The position numbers were made by a program, and so were the translations under genes. A stretch of 6,179 bases of DNA, taken from contig JAFAZL010000596.1 of the NCBI GenBank assembly GCA_019239815.1, forward strand, positions 1 to 6,179, given 5' to 3'. The notes under the pieces are model-generated. The model was not told where the DNA came from. It made no database searches and was given only the letters and a program-made list of their open reading frames with translations. The DNA comes from Acidobacteriota bacterium (GTDB lineage Bacteria > Acidobacteriota > Terriglobia > Acidoferrales > UBA7541). Below are positions 1-6,150 of the stretch, in pieces (the first letter of the stretch is position 1; each line of letters starts with the position of its first letter).

Positions 1-1866
1 GTTGATGCCTTCGCGCTGGAGCTGCGCGGCGGCAACTTCGGCCCGGTGAACGATGGCCCCGTAGGTGATGATGCTGGCGTCGGTGCCTTCTTTGACGAGG
101 CGCGCTTTGCCGAATGGGACCGTGTAGTCAGGGCCGGGATATTCAGACCGATTGTAAGGTTGGCGGTAAAGATGTTTGTGCTCGAGAAACATCACGGGAT
201 CGTCGCAGCGAATCGCGGTGCGCAACAAGCCGGCGACATCGAGCGCGGTGGACGGCATCACGACGCGCAAGCCGGGGCAGTGCGTGAAGATCGATTCGCC
301 GCTCTGGCTGTGGTAGACGCCGCCGCCAGTGAGGTAGCCACCGATCGCGACGCGGATCACTGCGGGAGCTTTGAAGTTGCCGTTGGAGCGCCAGCGCGTC
401 ACACAGAGTTCATCGCGAAGCTGCATCATCGCGGGCCAGATGTAGTCGAAGAATTGAATTTCGGCGACGGGCTTGAGTCCGCGGACGGCCATACCGATGG
501 CGCGACCGACGATGGCGGCTTCGGCCAGCGGTGCGTTGAACACGCGGTCGGCGCCGTATTTGCGCTGCAGGCCGGCTGTGGCTTTAAAAACGCCGCCCTT
601 CCCTTTTAACTCCTTGAGATTTTCCTCGCGACTGGCGTCGGCGACGTCTTCGCCAAAGACGGTGATGCGTTCGTCGCGGCCCATTTCGTCGGAAAGCGTA
701 GCGGCGACCATTTCGACCATTGTTTTTGGCGCGCCGTGGGGTTGCGGCTGCGTCTCAAACGCGCGCGAAGTCGGATCGATGTCGGGCGAATAGACGTTGA
801 CGAGAATCGAGTCGGGCGTGGGCTGATCGGCGGCAAGCGCTTCGTCGGCGGCGTCGCGCACCTGGCGATCGACTTCGGCTTCGAGCTGCTCGATTCCCTT
901 TTGGTCGAGCAGGCCTTCTCGGACGAGAAATAGTGAAAATTTTGAGAGCGCGTCGCGATGCGCTTCTTTTTCGCGCTCTTCGGCGGTCTTGTAAAGCTTT
1001 TCGTCGTCGGACAACGAGTGCGAATAGGGGCGTGTGACGTGCGCATGAATCAGCGCGGGTCCGCGGCGGGCGCGGCAATACTCGACCGCTTCTTTGCCGA
1101 CGGCGTAGCTTTCCAGTGGATCAGTGCCGTCGCATTCGGCGACGTGGAGGCCGGGGAAACCGCGGACGAGGCGCGAGATACTGCCGCCAGCCGTCTGAAC
1201 TTCGACGGGGACGCTAATGGCGTACCCGTTGTCTTCGATCACGTAAAGCAGCGGGAGCTTTTTCGCGCAGGCGGCGTTGAGCGATTCCCAGAATTCGCCT
1301 TCGCTGGTCGCGCCGTCGCCACCGGAAACGTAAACGATTTCGTCGCTCGCGTGCGAAGTATGATCACCGAGCGGAGCTTTCTTGGCTTGCGCCAATGCTT
1401 TCTGGCGATGCTCGTAGTAGAGCGTCGCCTCAGCCGCGCCGACCGATTGCACAAATTGCGTGCCGGTGCACGACGAACGGCTGACGATGTTCCACCTATT
1501 GTGGCCCCAGTGCGAGGGCATCTGGCGGCCGCCAGATGCGGGATCGCCCGCGGCACCCACGGCTTGCATCAGCATTTCAACCGGCGTGACGCCGAGCATC
1601 AGGCAAAGCGCGCGATCGCGGTAATACGGGAAGACCCAATCGACGCCGGGACGAAGAAGCAACCCCATTGCGGCCGTGACGGCTTCGTGGCCGGCGCTGG
1701 AGATTTGGAAGAAGATCTTATTTTGGCGCTTGAGTTGGATTTCGCGGTCGTCGAGGCGGCGGGAGAGGAACATCGTCCGATAAAGCCGGACGAGCGTATC
1801 GCGGTTAAGACCCTGATACTTGACCGCGTCGAGCTTGGCCACTTTGACGCGAGTTTGCACTGCCAT
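1..1866 (-). CDS. Fused E1 alpha-beta 2-oxoacid dehydrogenase (branched-chain/pyruvate type), 3' end cut by window edge
   Basis: ThDP-dependent E1 component that decarboxylates a 2-oxoacid and passes the acyl group to the lipoyl arm of E2 in a cytoplasmic multienzyme complex. My translation gives 622 uninterrupted residues. The alpha half spans about 20-340: SAGHEA near 58, GRQMPSHW at 113-120, the ThDP/Mg motif GDG at 183-185 closed by EDNGYAIS at 211-218 (D212 where NN is usual; the Mg-ligand position N213 is kept), and the phosphorylation-loop-like [15 protein letters not shown] at 279-293. A linker rich in Asp and Pro (about 341-378) leads to the beta half: GEDVAD at 405, GGVFKAT at 424, PLAEAAIVG at 446, EIQFFDY at 469, YHSQSGE at 518. 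About 85-100 residues of the C-terminal transketolase-C domain should lie beyond base 1. The ATG at 1866 has GAGGG 8 nt upstream (1875-1879). Oxoisovalerate versus pyruvate specificity cannot be settled from sequence; the fused form resembles acidobacterial and Bacteroidetes branched-chain enzymes. Confidence 0.93.
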   Translation of the reverse strand, partial: MAVQTRVKVAKLDAVKYQGLNRDTLVRLYRTMFLSRRLDDREIQLKRQNKIFFQISSAGHEAVTAAMGLLLRPGVDWVFPYYRDRALCLMLGVTPVEMLMQAVGAAGDPASGGRQMPSHWGHNRWNIVSRSSCTGTQFVQSVGAAEATLYYEHRQKALAQAKKAPLGDHTSHASDEIVYVSGGDGATSEGEFWESLNAACAKKLPLLYVIEDNGYAISVPVEVQTAGGSISRLVRGFPGLHVAECDGTDPLESYAVGKEAVEYCRARRGPALIHAHVTRPYSHSLSDDEKLYKTAEEREKEAHRDALSKFSLFLVREGLLDQKGIEQLEAEVDRQVRDAADEALAADQPTPDSILVNVYSPDIDPTSRAFETQPQPHGAPKTMVEMVAATLSDEMGRDERITVFGEDVADASREENLKELKGKGGVFKATAGLQRKYGADRVFNAPLAEAAIVGRAIGMAVRGLKPVAEIQFFDYIWPAMMQLRDELCVTRWRSNGNFKAPAVIRVAIGGYLTGGGVYHSQSGESIFTHCPGLRVVMPSTALDVAGLLRTAIRCDDPVMFLEHKHLYRQPYNRSEYPGPDYTVPFGKARLVKEGTDASIITYGAIVHRAEVAAAQLQREGIN

Positions 1867-1915
1867 TCGGTTTGCCCTCGTCTGGAAGTGGGAATCGTGT
1901 AGCCCGCGGAACCTA

Positions 1916-1921
1916 ATTATA
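1916..1921 (-). promoter_or_regulatory. Probable -10 box of the E1 gene
   Basis: The minus strand carries a perfect TATAAT here, 49 bases upstream of the E1 ATG, so transcription would start near 1909 with a leader of about 43 nt that includes the GAGGG site. No good -35 box is seen at 16-18 bp; the nearest resemblance is TTGCCC at 1943-1948 with a 21-bp spacer, which is too long. E1 may therefore have its own promoter rather than depend on the gene upstream. Motif match only. Confidence 0.4.
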
Positions 1922-2035
1922 CCGAAATTTGGGGCCCGAATGGGGCAACTGGCAAGGTTCGGTGCCTGCCTGTGGATTAATTCTTAAGGCTAATTTGGCC
2001 TGTTCTAAAGGCCATCCACCGCGGTTCGGCCCCGG

Positions 2036-2491
2036 TTATTCCAAGGTGTCAAACTGCTTCAGCGTATCGTCGAAGCCGGCGTCTTTTTCGTGAATGACGT
2101 GCGGATGGGCTACTTTGAATAGTTCGTCGGCCGGGATGCGGTCGAGCCATTGCTGCTCGGTCATCTTTTCGTGGCCGGAGAAATAGAGGCGGACCAGAAG
2201 TTTCACCGGGCCGGAGTTGGCGGCTTCGTCCTCAGACTTGTCGGATTTTTTCCCTTTTGCTGCCTTGCCGCCTTTGGCGGCCGGTTTCGACTTGGCGCCC
2301 TTTTTCGGCTCGTCGGCGGGCTCGGACTCAGCTGCGGAGTCAGCCGTTTCCGCGGCCCCATCGCCGCGATCGAACTTTACCTGGAGCTTTTTGTCGAGGC
2401 GGAAGGCTTGCTTCCATCCTTCCAATTTGTGGCGAGCCTGCTGCGCTTTTTCCTCGTTGGGGAACTCGAAAACCATGTAAGTGTGGGCCAT
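2036..2491 (-). CDS. Hypothetical protein with a Lys/Ala-rich low-complexity linker
   Basis: Family not recognised; I assign no function. The 151-residue product has three parts. Residues 1-42 (MAHTYMVFEF..., then the amphipathic segment NEEKAQQARHKLEGW, then KKLQVKF) read as strand-helix-strand, like half of a ferredoxin-like or RRM-like fold. Residues 43-94 are low complexity, first acidic (Ala/Glu/Asp) and then basic with Lys-Gly-Ala runs such as KGGKAAKGKKSDKS. Residues 95-151 begin with a hydrophobic strand VKLLVRLYF and continue with TEQQWLDRIPADELF and an acidic end. There is no signal peptide or membrane segment, so it is probably cytoplasmic. I chose the ATG at 2491; an in-frame TTG at 2521 would add ten unlikely residues (LPLSPPQTCC). 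Neither start has a visible Shine-Dalgarno sequence. It lies 169 bases upstream of E1 on the same strand. The even coding pattern and sensible two-domain layout support a real gene. Confidence 0.75.
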   Translation of the reverse strand: MAHTYMVFEFPNEEKAQQARHKLEGWKQAFRLDKKLQVKFDRGDGAAETADSAAESEPADEPKKGAKSKPAAKGGKAAKGKKSDKSEDEAANSGPVKLLVRLYFSGHEKMTEQQWLDRIPADELFKVAHPHVIHEKDAGFDDTLKQFDTLE

Positions 2492-2664
2492 GCAACAAGT
2501 TTGCGGTGGGGATAGCGGCAAGTCAAGAAACGCTGTGGTGCCGGGCTATCGGCAAGTTACAAACGCGGGACATCTTTTCGCCGCGTCTAACGGCTGGAGT
2601 GGACTATTATAGACGAGCGGTTTTCTGGTCGACCTTGAGCGGCAAGAGCCACAATCGAACAAGA
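2492..2664. promoter_or_regulatory. Divergent intergenic region, promoters poorly defined
   Basis: This 173-bp region separates the minus-strand linker protein from the plus-strand Cys/His-rich gene, so it should hold promoters for both. On the minus strand TTGACT (2521-2526) sits 17 bp from CAAACT (2498-2503), a good -35 with a weak -10; a second perfect TATAAT (2606-2611) lacks a -35. On the plus strand TATTAT (2605-2610) is a possible -10, again with no clear -35. In-frame TTG (2635) and GTG (2599) codons mean the rightward gene may begin inside this region. No clear operator or terminator was seen. Confidence 0.3.
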
Positions 2665-3078
2665 ATGCTTGGCGCGTTGGCTTGTTTGCTGGCGATTGCG
2701 GTGCTGTATGCGCCGCTGGCCGCGGCTGCGTTTTCGCCTTCGTTGATGGCGTGCTGCGCTAAGGGTTTCTGCAACATCCCCAAGCATCACCACAAAAGCA
2801 ATGCCGCGGCAAACCCGAAATCCGCGGCAACGGCTTCGACTTCGCACGAAGATTGCGGACACGACATGGCCGCAAAGACAACCGGCGTGAATGATTGCTC
2901 GATGGATTGCTGCCAGAGTCACGAAACGCCCGCAGTCAGTTCCGTGACATTTGTGATGCCACCGGTATTTTTCGTTCCGCTCTCGATGCACGTGACGCGC
3001 GCCGTCGAAACCGCGCGCGCGATCGAGGTTCCTCGCGCGATCGAACCTGCTTCTCCTCCTCCTCGATTCCTCAGCTAA
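2665..3078 (+). CDS. Small exported Cys/His-rich protein, putative metal binding
   Basis: Unnamed protein of 137 residues. A hydrophobic segment at 2-22 (LGALACLLAIAVLYAPLA) with small residues after it looks like a Sec signal peptide, cleaved near AAA-F23. The mature part holds clustered ligands: ACCAKGFC (C30, C31, C36), HHH at 41-43, HEDCGHDM at 61-68, and CSMDCCQSH at 78-86. A short hydrophobic patch (VTFVMPPVFFVPL, 94-106), a hexapeptide repeat RAxExx three times (112-129) and a PPPRFLS tail follow. Soft-metal binding, perhaps copper, in the periplasm is an inference from these ligands; proteobacterial DUF2946 proteins next to copper receptors have a similar look. The start is uncertain: the ATG used lacks a Shine-Dalgarno and gives an n-region without positive charge, while an in-frame TTG at 2635 would add SGKSHNRTR, a better signal-peptide n-region. 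The TonB receptor follows 95 bases later. Confidence 0.72.
   Translation: MLGALACLLAIAVLYAPLAAAAFSPSLMACCAKGFCNIPKHHHKSNAAANPKSAATASTSHEDCGHDMAAKTTGVNDCSMDCCQSHETPAVSSVTFVMPPVFFVPLSMHVTRAVETARAIEVPRAIEPASPPPRFLS
2998..3051 (+). repeat. Three tandem 18-bp degenerate units inside the Cys/His-rich gene
   Basis: Units at 2998-3015, 3016-3033 and 3034-3051 stay in frame and encode RAVETA, RAIEVP and RAIEPA. Units two and three share the exact 11-mer CGCGCGATCGA; unit one is more diverged. The repeat forms the C-terminal region of the mature protein just before a Pro-rich tail. Confidence 0.75.
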
Positions 3079-3124
3079 TTCTGTAGGACCGCTCATTTTC
3101 TGCAAGTCCGTTCAATTCTCTTTC

Positions 3125-3147
3125 CGCGACGTTTGGAAACGTTCGCG
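3125..3147 (+). other. Hairpin-forming inverted repeat between the Cys/His-rich and receptor genes
   Basis: CGCG-ACGTTT (3125-3134) faces AAACGT-T-CGCG (3137-3147), giving a 10-bp stem with a single bulged T and only GG between the arms, so the innermost pair or two would open in RNA. It ends 9 bases before the receptor's Shine-Dalgarno (GAGGAG, 3157-3162). No T-tract follows, so it is not a standard terminator. It could be an operator, an mRNA-stabilising stem or a processing site; which one is not decidable here. Confidence 0.5.
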
Positions 3148-3173
3148 CTACCCATTGAGGAGAAAAAGATTTC

Positions 3174-5411
3174 ATGCGACGCGTCTTACCTTTGTTAGCA
3201 GTTTTGCTTTTTCTAGGAGGAGGTGCGCTGGCCACAATTTTCGGCTCGGTGCGCGGGATCGTTCACGATCCGCAGCATCGTCCGGTGACCAACGCGCAAG
3301 TTACTTTGCAGGCTCGCAAGTCGGCATACACGCAAACCGTGCAAACCGACGACGAGGGCCAATTTCATTTCGATGCAGTCCCGCTGGGCGAATATTCCGT
3401 AAAGGTGGAACAAACGGGATTTGAAGCCAGCGAGCAAATCATCACCGTGCTTTCGGGAACCGCTCCGATTTTGCATCTTGAGTTGCGCGTTGCCGCTGCG
3501 CAGGCCCAGTCAGTGGAAGTTTCGGCAGATGCCGCGCCGGCGCAAACCGAAACCGTAACGCCGACAACCGTGATCGATCGACAGGAAATTCTGCAAACGC
3601 CGGGAGCTTCGCGCACGAACAGCCTGGCGATGATCACGGATTTCACTCCGGGCGCGTATGTGACGCACGATCAGTTGCACATCCGTGGCGGCCATCAGGT
3701 GAGCTGGCTCATCGACGGTGTGCCGATTCCGAATACGAATATTGCGAGCAACCTCGGGCCGCAGATCGATCCGAAAGACATCGACATGCTCGAAGCGCAG
3801 CGCGGCAGCTATTCGGCCGACTATGGCGACCGCACGTACGGCATTTTCAACGTGGCGCCTCGGACGGGCTTCGAGATGAACAACGACGCCGAGTTGGTTC
3901 TGAGCGCGGGCAATTTCTATCAGACCGACGATCAGTTCAACTTCGGCGGGCATACGAGCAAGTTTGCCTACTACGCCAGCGTGAATGGCAACCGGACGAA
4001 TCTCGGATTGCAGACGCCAACGTCAGCCGTGATTCACGACGCGGCAAACGGATTCGGTGGATTCACTTCGCTGATGTACAACGTGGACGCGAACGATCAA
4101 CTGCGCGTGGTGGCGCAAGTGCGGCGCGACTACTATCAGGTGCCGTTCGATCCCAGCGATCCCAATACGGTGGGCACGTTCCTGAAAGATGCGAACGTCG
4201 AGAACGATTCCTTCGCAACGTTTTCGTGGGTGCGAACAATAAATCCGGGATTGCTGCTTACCGTCTCGCCGTTTTTCCATCACAACAGCGCGAACTATCA
4301 GAGCAGTCCGCTCGACATTCCGAGTTCGACGACTCAAGACCGTTCGTCGAATTACGAAGGCGGGCAGGCGACGATCGCTTGGGTAAAAGATCGCAATAAC
4401 CTGCGCGGCGGATTCTATGGATTCGCGCAGCAGGACTCGCAAACCTTTGGGTTGATCTTCAACGACGGGAGCGAGCCGAGTTTGAATCCGCCGGTGAAGA
4501 CGAATCCGGACGGGAGCCTCGTCAGCGTGTACGCCGAGGATCAGCTTCGCGCAACTTCATGGCTGACTCTGAACGCGGGGCTTCGGCAAACACACTTTTC
4601 TGGCGGAGTGGTCGAGAATGCGACCGATCCACGCGTCGGTGCGTCCGTGCGAATCCCCAACCTGAACTGGGTGTTCCGCGGATTTTACGGCCATTTCTAC
4701 CAGGCGCCGCCTCTGGACACGGTCACAGGGCCGCTCATCGATTTCGTGACGCTACAGAACCTTGGCTTCATCCCGCTGCATGGCGAGCGCGATGAGGAGC
4801 ACCAATTCGGCGTGACGATTCCGCTGTTTGGGTGGACGATCGACGCCGACAACTTCCTGACGCGGGCAAAGAATTTCTTCGACCACAACAATCTGAACAA
4901 CTCTGACGTGTTCTTCCCGATCACGATTCAGGGCGCGCGCATCAACGGATGGGAGCTGACGTTGCGTTCGCCGCGCATTCACAATCGCGGGCAGATCTAT
5001 CTGACGTACTCGAATCAGCTCGCGCTCGGATTCGGCGACATCAACGGCGGGCTGACGGATTTTTCGTTCGGCGACGGATTCGGGCTCCTCGACCACGATC
5101 AGCGGAATACGCTGCATATCGGCGGACAGTGGACGCTGCCTTGGCGATCGTTTGTTTCCACCGACGTTTACTACGCGTCGGGATTTACGAACGGAAATTC
5201 GCCACCGGATCCGAATCAGCATCTGCCGGGGCACACGACGTTTGACATGACGTTGAGCAAATCGTTCGGCGAACGATTTTCGGTGAGCCTGAACGGGGTC
5301 AACGTTGCGAATCGCCGCGTGTTGCTGGATAACAGCTTTACGTTCGGTGGAACGCATTACCTGAACCCGCGCGAGATGTTTGTGCAGGTGAGGTATCGGT
5401 TTCATTTTTAA
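3174..5411 (+). CDS. TonB-dependent outer-membrane receptor with N-terminal carboxypeptidase-regulatory-like domain
   Basis: Outer-membrane active-transport receptor of 745 residues, energised through TonB-ExbBD. Residues 1-20 are a signal peptide (MRR, a Leu-rich core, ALA cleavage site). Residues about 22-106 match the carboxypeptidase-regulatory-like beta-sandwich (GSVRGIVHDPQHRPVTNAQV, DDEGQFHFDAVPLGEYSV). SVEVSADA near 113 may be the TonB box. The plug domain spans about 123-235, with LHIRGGHQVSWLIDGVPIP at 168-186 and EAQRGSYSADYGDR at 207-220. The rest is a 22-strand-type barrel with alternating aromatic strands, ending VQVRYRFHF, the C-terminal aromatic expected of outer-membrane proteins. 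It is much shorter than Oar-type receptors with the same N-terminal domain. GAGGAG lies 11 nt before the ATG. The substrate is unknown; the Cys/His-rich neighbour, and His residues at 369-370, 536 and 543, make a metal or metal complex possible, but that is weak evidence. Confidence 0.93.
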   Translation: MRRVLPLLAVLLFLGGGALATIFGSVRGIVHDPQHRPVTNAQVTLQARKSAYTQTVQTDDEGQFHFDAVPLGEYSVKVEQTGFEASEQIITVLSGTAPILHLELRVAAAQAQSVEVSADAAPAQTETVTPTTVIDRQEILQTPGASRTNSLAMITDFTPGAYVTHDQLHIRGGHQVSWLIDGVPIPNTNIASNLGPQIDPKDIDMLEAQRGSYSADYGDRTYGIFNVAPRTGFEMNNDAELVLSAGNFYQTDDQFNFGGHTSKFAYYASVNGNRTNLGLQTPTSAVIHDAANGFGGFTSLMYNVDANDQLRVVAQVRRDYYQVPFDPSDPNTVGTFLKDANVENDSFATFSWVRTINPGLLLTVSPFFHHNSANYQSSPLDIPSSTTQDRSSNYEGGQATIAWVKDRNNLRGGFYGFAQQDSQTFGLIFNDGSEPSLNPPVKTNPDGSLVSVYAEDQLRATSWLTLNAGLRQTHFSGGVVENATDPRVGASVRIPNLNWVFRGFYGHFYQAPPLDTVTGPLIDFVTLQNLGFIPLHGERDEEHQFGVTIPLFGWTIDADNFLTRAKNFFDHNNLNNSDVFFPITIQGARINGWELTLRSPRIHNRGQIYLTYSNQLALGFGDINGGLTDFSFGDGFGLLDHDQRNTLHIGGQWTLPWRSFVSTDVYYASGFTNGNSPPDPNQHLPGHTTFDMTLSKSFGERFSVSLNGVNVANRRVLLDNSFTFGGTHYLNPREMFVQVRYRFHF

Positions 5412-5462
5412 ACAGACCGAAGCAAAAACTGATCGTAGTGAAGGTGGACATCGTGCGGACCT

Positions 5463-5484
5463 GGGGCGCAGCATGCTGCGCCCC
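5463..5484. repeat. Perfect 22-bp palindrome (REP-like)
   Basis: GGGGCGCAGCA is followed directly by its exact reverse complement, giving 11 bp on each side with an SphI-type GCATGC centre. It lies 52 bases past the receptor stop codon. There is no T-tract on either strand, so it is not a canonical terminator. Extragenic palindromes of this GC-rich form recall the dispersed REP-like elements of many bacteria; a genome-wide copy count is needed to confirm that. Confidence 0.7.
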
Positions 5485-5552
5485 TACACAATCGCGCCAA
5501 GTCTGCCGAACCGCAGCTGTTGTGATCGTCGCATCACCAAGCCACGCTGCGC

Positions 5553-5581
5553 TTGTCGATGCTCCGGGTCGCAGGTAGACT
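5553..5581 (+). promoter_or_regulatory. Probable promoter of the fluoride-responsive unit
   Basis: TTGTCG (5553-5558) and TAGACT (5576-5581) are separated by exactly 17 bp and each matches four of six consensus positions. Transcription would start near 5588, about 12 bases before the riboswitch, as expected for a leader-encoded aptamer. The position relative to the aptamer is the main support. Confidence 0.45.
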
Positions 5582-5599
5582 GATCGCATTGAAAACTGA

Positions 5600-5652
5600 G
5601 GCGATGGAGTTCGCCCCTAACCGTCCCGCGATTCGAGGACTGATGACTCCTG
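5600..5652 (+). promoter_or_regulatory. Fluoride riboswitch (crcB motif)
   Basis: Binds fluoride with Mg2+ in the nascent leader. All expected parts are visible. P1 is GGCG (5600-5603) with CGCC (5612-5615), enclosing the loop AUGGAGUU. The conserved AAC-containing joint appears as CUAACCG (5617-5623). A second stem pairs GUCC (5623-5626) with GGAC (5637-5640), followed by the hallmark CUGAUGACUCC (5640-5650). The pseudoknot joins GGAGUU in the P1 loop (5606-5611) to GACUCC (5645-5650): five Watson-Crick pairs and one G-U. The best-studied Thermotoga petrophila aptamer has the same order, though its joint reads AAAC where this one has UAAC. The gene downstream is the fluoride channel FluC, as expected for this class. 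Confidence 0.93.
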
Positions 5653-5684
5653 GCAGCCAAATGGCTCCAGGAGTTTTTTTGTTT
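5646..5684 (+). terminator. Intrinsic terminator forming the riboswitch expression platform
   Basis: ACTCCTGG (5646-5653) pairs perfectly with CCAGGAGT (5667-5674); after a bulged C5654 the stem continues with AGCC (5655-5658) and GGCT (5663-5666) around an AAAT loop. Seven T residues (5674-5680) and then GTTT follow. The first five bases of the left arm (5646-5650) are also the 3' strand of the riboswitch pseudoknot, so the two structures exclude each other. With fluoride bound the pseudoknot should hold these bases and allow read-through into fluC; without fluoride the terminator should form. Confidence 0.92.
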
Positions 5685-5739
5685 GCAGCGCGCTCTGCAG
5701 CGGCACCACACTGAGGCGCGAGCAAGGATCGGAGAAACG

Positions 5740-6111
5740 TTGCGCTTCTTACTGATTGCGATGTTCGGGGCCGTCGGAACTTTGTTGCGCTATGGCATTC
5801 AGGTATTCACGCAAGTGCAAACGGGGAGCACGTTCCCCTGGGGCACGCTGCTGATCAATCTCACGGGGTGTTTTCTTCTCGGCTTGGTGGGACAAATAAC
5901 GTTGAATCGGATGATGGTGCCGGCAGACTGGCGCATCGCGATTACCGTGGGATTTTTCGGCGGCTACACCACGTTTTCAAGCTTCGGCTGGGAGACGGCG
6001 AAGATGCTGGAAGGTGGCGAATGGCTTCCCGCGACGGGTTACGTCGCTGCCAGCGTTGTGATTGGATTGTTCCTTTCGGTCGTTGGCATTCGCCTGGCGA
6101 ATCACTTTTAG
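5740..6111 (+). CDS. crcB: Fluoride ion channel FluC/CrcB
   Basis: Inner-membrane dual-topology fluoride channel that lets toxic cytoplasmic fluoride leave the cell; it works as an antiparallel dimer. The 123-residue product has the usual length and four hydrophobic segments (about 1-20, 33-53, 66-88 and 99-119). Signature motifs: GAVGTLLRY at 10-18 with the conserved Arg, GTLLINLTGCFLLG at 35-48 with pore Asn N40, and GFFGGYTTFSSF at 71-82 with the TT and the two Phe-box residues F79 and F82. I chose TTG at 5740: GGAG (5731-5734) lies 5 nt upstream and the resulting MRFLLIAMFG start fits the family. A TTG at 5683 falls inside the terminator T-tract, and the ATG at 5761 would trim the first helix. 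Controlled by the upstream fluoride riboswitch. Confidence 0.95.
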   Translation: MRFLLIAMFGAVGTLLRYGIQVFTQVQTGSTFPWGTLLINLTGCFLLGLVGQITLNRMMVPADWRIAITVGFFGGYTTFSSFGWETAKMLEGGEWLPATGYVAASVVIGLFLSVVGIRLANHF

Positions 6112-6150
6112 CTTTCTGGCGGCACGCGGACTCGTTCGCAGGGAGGGCGT

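Larger units (their letters stand above)
5412..5587. other. Non-coding spacer between the receptor gene and the fluoride module
   Basis: No convincing gene on either strand; open frames here lack ribosome binding sites and read as Arg/Ser-rich noise. It holds the 22-bp palindrome at 5463-5484, the probable fluC promoter near its right end, and a pair of 15-base near-direct repeats beginning at 5428 and 5579. No T-rich terminator for the receptor gene is visible. Confidence 0.6.

Noticed and set aside
958..1902. Long plus-strand open frame of 314 codons
   Set aside because: It lies antisense to the E1 gene, whose minus-strand translation carries all expected motifs; this frame resembles no family and is a GC-rich shadow.
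1995..2025. TGGCC/GGCCA inverted repeat as a terminator for the linker protein gene
   Set aside because: Only 5 bp of stem with a 9-base loop and no T-tract.
2257..2664. Upstream extension of the Cys/His-rich gene to a 273-residue product
   Set aside because: The added part overlaps the minus-strand linker protein antisense, is Arg/Pro-rich noise and would bury the signal peptide in the middle of the protein.
4752..5474. 240-codon minus-strand open frame under the receptor gene
   Set aside because: Arg/Val-rich shadow of a well-identified TonB receptor, with no recognisable domain.
5463..5484. Palindrome as an intrinsic terminator of the receptor gene
   Set aside because: No run of T follows it on either strand.
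5484..5725. Small minus-strand open frames of 63-83 codons
   Set aside because: They run antisense through the riboswitch and terminator, lack ribosome binding sites and have no protein-like composition.
5683..5739. Longer fluC start at TTG 5683
   Set aside because: It lies in the T-tract of the riboswitch terminator and adds 19 polar residues not seen in the family; the TTG at 5740 has a good ribosome binding site.
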